A stretch of DNA of 64,000 nucleotides from Allodiplogaster sudhausi (taxonomy: Eukaryota > Nematoda > Chromadorea > Rhabditida > Diplogasteridae). A program made the translations under genes and the position numbers. The DNA lies in the NCBI GenBank assembly GCA_945643635.1, contig CALZFC010000272.1:248001-312000 (forward strand). The letters are read 5' to 3'. Of this stretch, positions 62,001 to 64,000 are shown one piece after another (position 1 is the first letter of the stretch; the number at the start of each line of letters is the position of its first letter). Under the pieces are notes generated by a model. That model searched no databases. It saw only the letters and a list, made by a program, of their open reading frames with translations, and was not told the origin of the DNA.

Positions 62001-63999
62001 AATGACGGAATTTCACGATTCCGGTATATATTTTACGGCAGAACGACGAAATTTCACGTTTTTCAGTCATGATATTCTCGTCAATCCATTTGGCCGTAAT
62101 TTGGTCAGGGGACTGATGTTAAATTTAAAGTTCTGTATAATCACTAATATTTCCCTCATGATCAGGCGACTCTTTTCAGATGCAAATTACTCCTCTAACT
62201 TTTAGTTTAGTAAATTGAATTTTTGCTGATGCTTTCGCAAGCACAATCCGGACATATTCACAGAATCATCCTTATGGCAAAAAAATTGAGTTTTCGCCTC
62301 CTTTAAGTTGATTATTGATATTTCTTTTTAACTTCATAACTGCGCCTAACTTTACACTTTCGTCGACACGGTAGCACCGAAAGAGATCAGCAATGCCTTG
62401 TTCATAATCGACTGTCGTTTGTTTAGTCACTCGGGCACTCACTTCGATCATTGAAATTGTCCGTGGAATTTGTGTGCTTTTCTGGAATAAAAACATATTA
62501 CAATTCATACAGATCACACATAAAAAAGAAAACCGATAATCGCAGAATGAAGAAGGCCGATCGGCTCACGAAGACTTCCGAACCGTCGATTCTGGCCTTG
62601 AGTTGATCTGTAAAGTGTGATAGTTGAGTGTGGTAAAGAGAGAAGGAAGATGACCTGGCAGAAGGGGATCCTGCGAGTGCGTGCCAAGCAAGGCCAAGAG
62701 AAGCTCTTCGAGGGTGTCCGCTGCCATCTCCGCCTCGTTCAGAATGCACACGCCGCCGATCAGCAAAGCAGCCGAGAAAATTTTTTTTCTTTTTTTTTTA
62801 AAGCTTTCTAAGCAGGTTATTCTGAACGGTAAGAAATGCGCCGGCTCCAACCCTGACAAGAGAACGACTTCGTTCTTTAATGCTCTGCAGAGATGAGCCA
62901 ATCCCACACGCATTTGATCCCTCCGAGTCTGACTAAATTATTCGGCTTATGTACTATGGGAAACAGTGGGAAAAGAGATTTAGTCAGAATCTGCTGGGCA
63001 TGACTGTTTTGACCATTCGAAAAACCTGAATTAGCGGCCTTCCAAGAAAGCGTGCCACTTGAATTCCAAGCTCTTTAAGGTCTGCTTCTTCTGATCTGTA
63101 ACTTCTTTTTTGTCATTGATCGAGCAAGCACTGCTTCTGCAATATTAATCTTGAAAAATATATAATGTAAAATATATGTAAAAACGAAAACTGAATGTTA
63201 TACATAATTGCTAGCGGCATTGCGTCTTGCGCGCATCGGACAGCGGTTTTCAGGAGAAGTTCAAGTCGATAACCTAAGACGAAGTCATTCTGAGGGGGCC
63301 CTGAATCCAATTGGCTGAGCAGACACTGACTGGGCGGCATTCGGGAGCTGCCAAGAAGTTCGTAGTCGAAGCAGAAGACGCTGCGGTAAAGCCGTACGAA
63401 AATGTGCTCGTTGTTCCAGTAGAATCGTAACTTTCAATTAGAATGAATGTTCAAGAATACTCTAAGTTGCTACAGAATACTTCAGTCAACCTCACTGATC
63501 CAATGTTCATCGTCCGTGTGATTTGCCTCCGTTGCCACGAGTTCTCTGACTGTTCGCTGGCCTGAATTGTTCGACTTGTATCCATTAACAATAACTCTCT
63601 ACAGTGAAACCTTACGCTGTCCAAGAAGAACAACAAGGCGATGTGCTAGTTGCGGTCTGGTTTTCACCAAAGATGTCACCTCCTTGATGATACCTTCCAG
63701 GTAGTCAAGAACTCGCTATAAATTACGTCACTCATTCCCATCGCTTTTTCTTATTTATTCTTCACCTTTAATCCGCCAACTTTTAGTGCTTTCTCAATGA
63801 GATGAGTGGAAGCGATGAGAGCATACAATTCGACAATCTGCAGTAAAGAGTTGTCGTCCGCCAATTAACCAATTTAGTAAATGCTTCCAGTTATCATTTT
63901 CAAAGGGTTCATACCTGTTCAGGAACACCGTTCATCTCCATGACTGCACCCAAATTGAAGCGATGCTCTTCCGCCAATGATTTCATCCTATTGCGGAAA
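50624..63999 (-). CDS. Divergent dynein heavy chain (5' end beyond window)
   Basis: About 40 small minus-strand exons follow the dynein order. A linker end (LRFYWNNEHIF, FDYELLGSS) lies at 63.23-63.43 kb. AAA1 is at 63.1-62.3 kb (YEQGIADLFRCYR), AAA2 at 61.2-60.7 kb (VEGAALTGKTTLL; WLVFDG), AAA3 at 60.1-59.4 kb and AAA4 at 59.2-57.8 kb. Stalk helix 1 is at 57.35-56.70 kb (PALEAAVDALETMRQSDISS). The microtubule-binding region is at 56.62-56.29 kb (EAVCILLGEQPAK), stalk helix 2 at 56.28-55.87 kb (SLCLWVKAVDLYSRI; PKKERLRKAEALV), and AAA5-AAA6 and the C-terminal region at 55.6-50.62 kb (FRLILVASDQQ; LLASLRAIAAE). The stop is TGA at 50624-50626. Closest resemblance is to cytoplasmic dynein 2, but divergence is high. 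Walker A is canonical only in AAA2. Introns hold several MITEs. The frames stay open throughout, which argues against a pseudogene. Confidence 0.85.
51788..51865. repeat. (AT)n microsatellite in dynein intron
   Basis: About 75 bp of AT dinucleotides with two interruptions. Confidence 0.95.
52980..53092. repeat. (CT)n microsatellite
   Basis: CT dinucleotide tract within the dynein heavy chain gene, on the non-coding strand. Confidence 0.9.
54167..54684. mobile_element. TTAA-flanked MITE (518 bp), dynein intron
   Basis: Termini AGGAGCATGAA and TTCATGCTCCT are inverted and lie between TTAA tetranucleotides (54163-54166 and 54685-54688). Similar to the 506-bp element at 61797-62302 in end sequence, length and the internal motif aaactcct. 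TTAA duplication suggests piggyBac-type mobilisation. Confidence 0.75.
55995..56032. repeat. (GA)n microsatellite
   Basis: GA dinucleotides directly after stalk helix 2 coding sequence on the minus strand. Confidence 0.9.
57359..57426. repeat. 34-bp tandem duplication across a splice acceptor
   Basis: Two exact copies of a 34-bp unit (gttcactttgacaaccctt then caaatatacaataac). On the minus strand each copy carries the end of an intron (tatatttgaag) and the first bases of the dynein exon, so the 3' splice site is duplicated. Confidence 0.85.
58175..58314. mobile_element. 140-bp MITE in dynein intron
   Basis: Perfect 19-bp inverted repeat atagtaatcacgatagcta (58187-58205) and its complement (58284-58302), extended outward with mismatches (ttattgc / gcaatgaa). 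Confidence 0.75.
59465..59600. repeat. GA-rich microsatellite tract
   Basis: Purine tract of gagagaaag-type units in a dynein intron, 3' of the segment encoding YPLKEERGELLRQL. Confidence 0.85.
61797..62302. mobile_element. TTAA-flanked MITE (506 bp), dynein intron
   Basis: Termini AGGAGGCTTAAACTC and the complement of GAGTTTTCGCCTCCT, between TTAA at 61793-61796 and 62303-62306. The interior has a two-copy direct repeat of about 45 bp (cggtatatattttacggc..., near 61980 and 62025). Second member of the family seen at 54167-54684. Confidence 0.75.
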
Positions 64000-64000
64000 C

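Noticed and set aside
50624..63999. Dynein heavy chain as a pseudogene
   Set aside because: Dozens of exons keep open frames, GT-AG junctions and phase, and the stalk heptads are conserved; decay would have left stops and frameshifts.

Overview
This is eukaryotic, almost certainly animal, nuclear DNA. Genes are split into many small exons by GT-AG introns, most of them 40-200 bp. Several conserved single-copy animal genes can be assembled exon by exon with phases that add up. The best taxonomic clue is a complete seven-transmembrane receptor at 28403-31063 that resembles the Srx chemoreceptor family, which is essentially nematode-specific. A nematode or close ecdysozoan relative is therefore the most likely source, but the species cannot be named. 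Non-coding DNA is full of (CT)n/(GA)n and (TATG)n/(CATA)n microsatellites, two large minisatellites and many short inverted-repeat elements.

Layout. 1-5.7 kb: no gene recognised; a 29-bp minisatellite and a 1.55-kb foldback palindrome. 5.74-7.07 kb (+): the TM4-TM7 half of a class A peptide GPCR. 7.1-10.9 kb: no gene recognised. 10.99-11.81 kb (-): complete ARL5-type small GTPase. 12.37-20.28 kb (+): complete cytosolic leucyl-tRNA synthetase (29 exons), head-to-head with ARL5. 20.84-22.79 kb (+): complete mitochondrial carrier of the SLC25A39/40 type, followed at 24.45-25.46 kb by a decayed copy. 25.7-27.35 kb: inverted-repeat element with a long perfect hairpin. 28.40-31.06 kb (+): Srx-like receptor. 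31.7-32.04 kb (+): small unrecognised gene. 32.23-37.1 kb (-): NEK10-like kinase with armadillo repeats. 37.1-39.04 kb: 47-bp minisatellite of about 40 copies. 40.49-46.19 kb (+): CLEC16A/GOP-1, one intron of which holds a transposon nested in another. 46.8-49.17 kb (+): GPN1 GTPase. 49.36-50.47 kb (+): MMAB cobalamin adenosyltransferase, only 192 bp after GPN1. 50.62 kb to the window end (-): a dynein heavy chain running from the linker to the C-terminus.

Most genes are unrelated housekeeping genes: translation (LeuRS), vesicle and organelle traffic (ARL5, CLEC16A), mitochondrial transport and cofactor chemistry (SLC25A39/40, MMAB), and RNA polymerase II assembly (GPN1). Possible functional couplings are the divergent ARL5/LeuRS promoter and the operon-like GPN1-MMAB pair.

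The most unusual object is the dynein heavy chain. Its linker, AAA modules, stalk and C-terminal region can be followed exon after exon in open frames. Only AAA2 keeps a canonical Walker A motif (GAALTGKTT); AAA1, AAA3 and AAA4 appear to have lost theirs. If the exon model holds, this is a dynein-fold protein that cannot hydrolyse ATP at the main site, kept under selection as a non-motor or pseudo-motor. Mobile DNA is the second theme: at least three 8-bp-target-duplication elements, a pair of TTAA-flanked miniature elements in the dynein introns, and several foldback elements.
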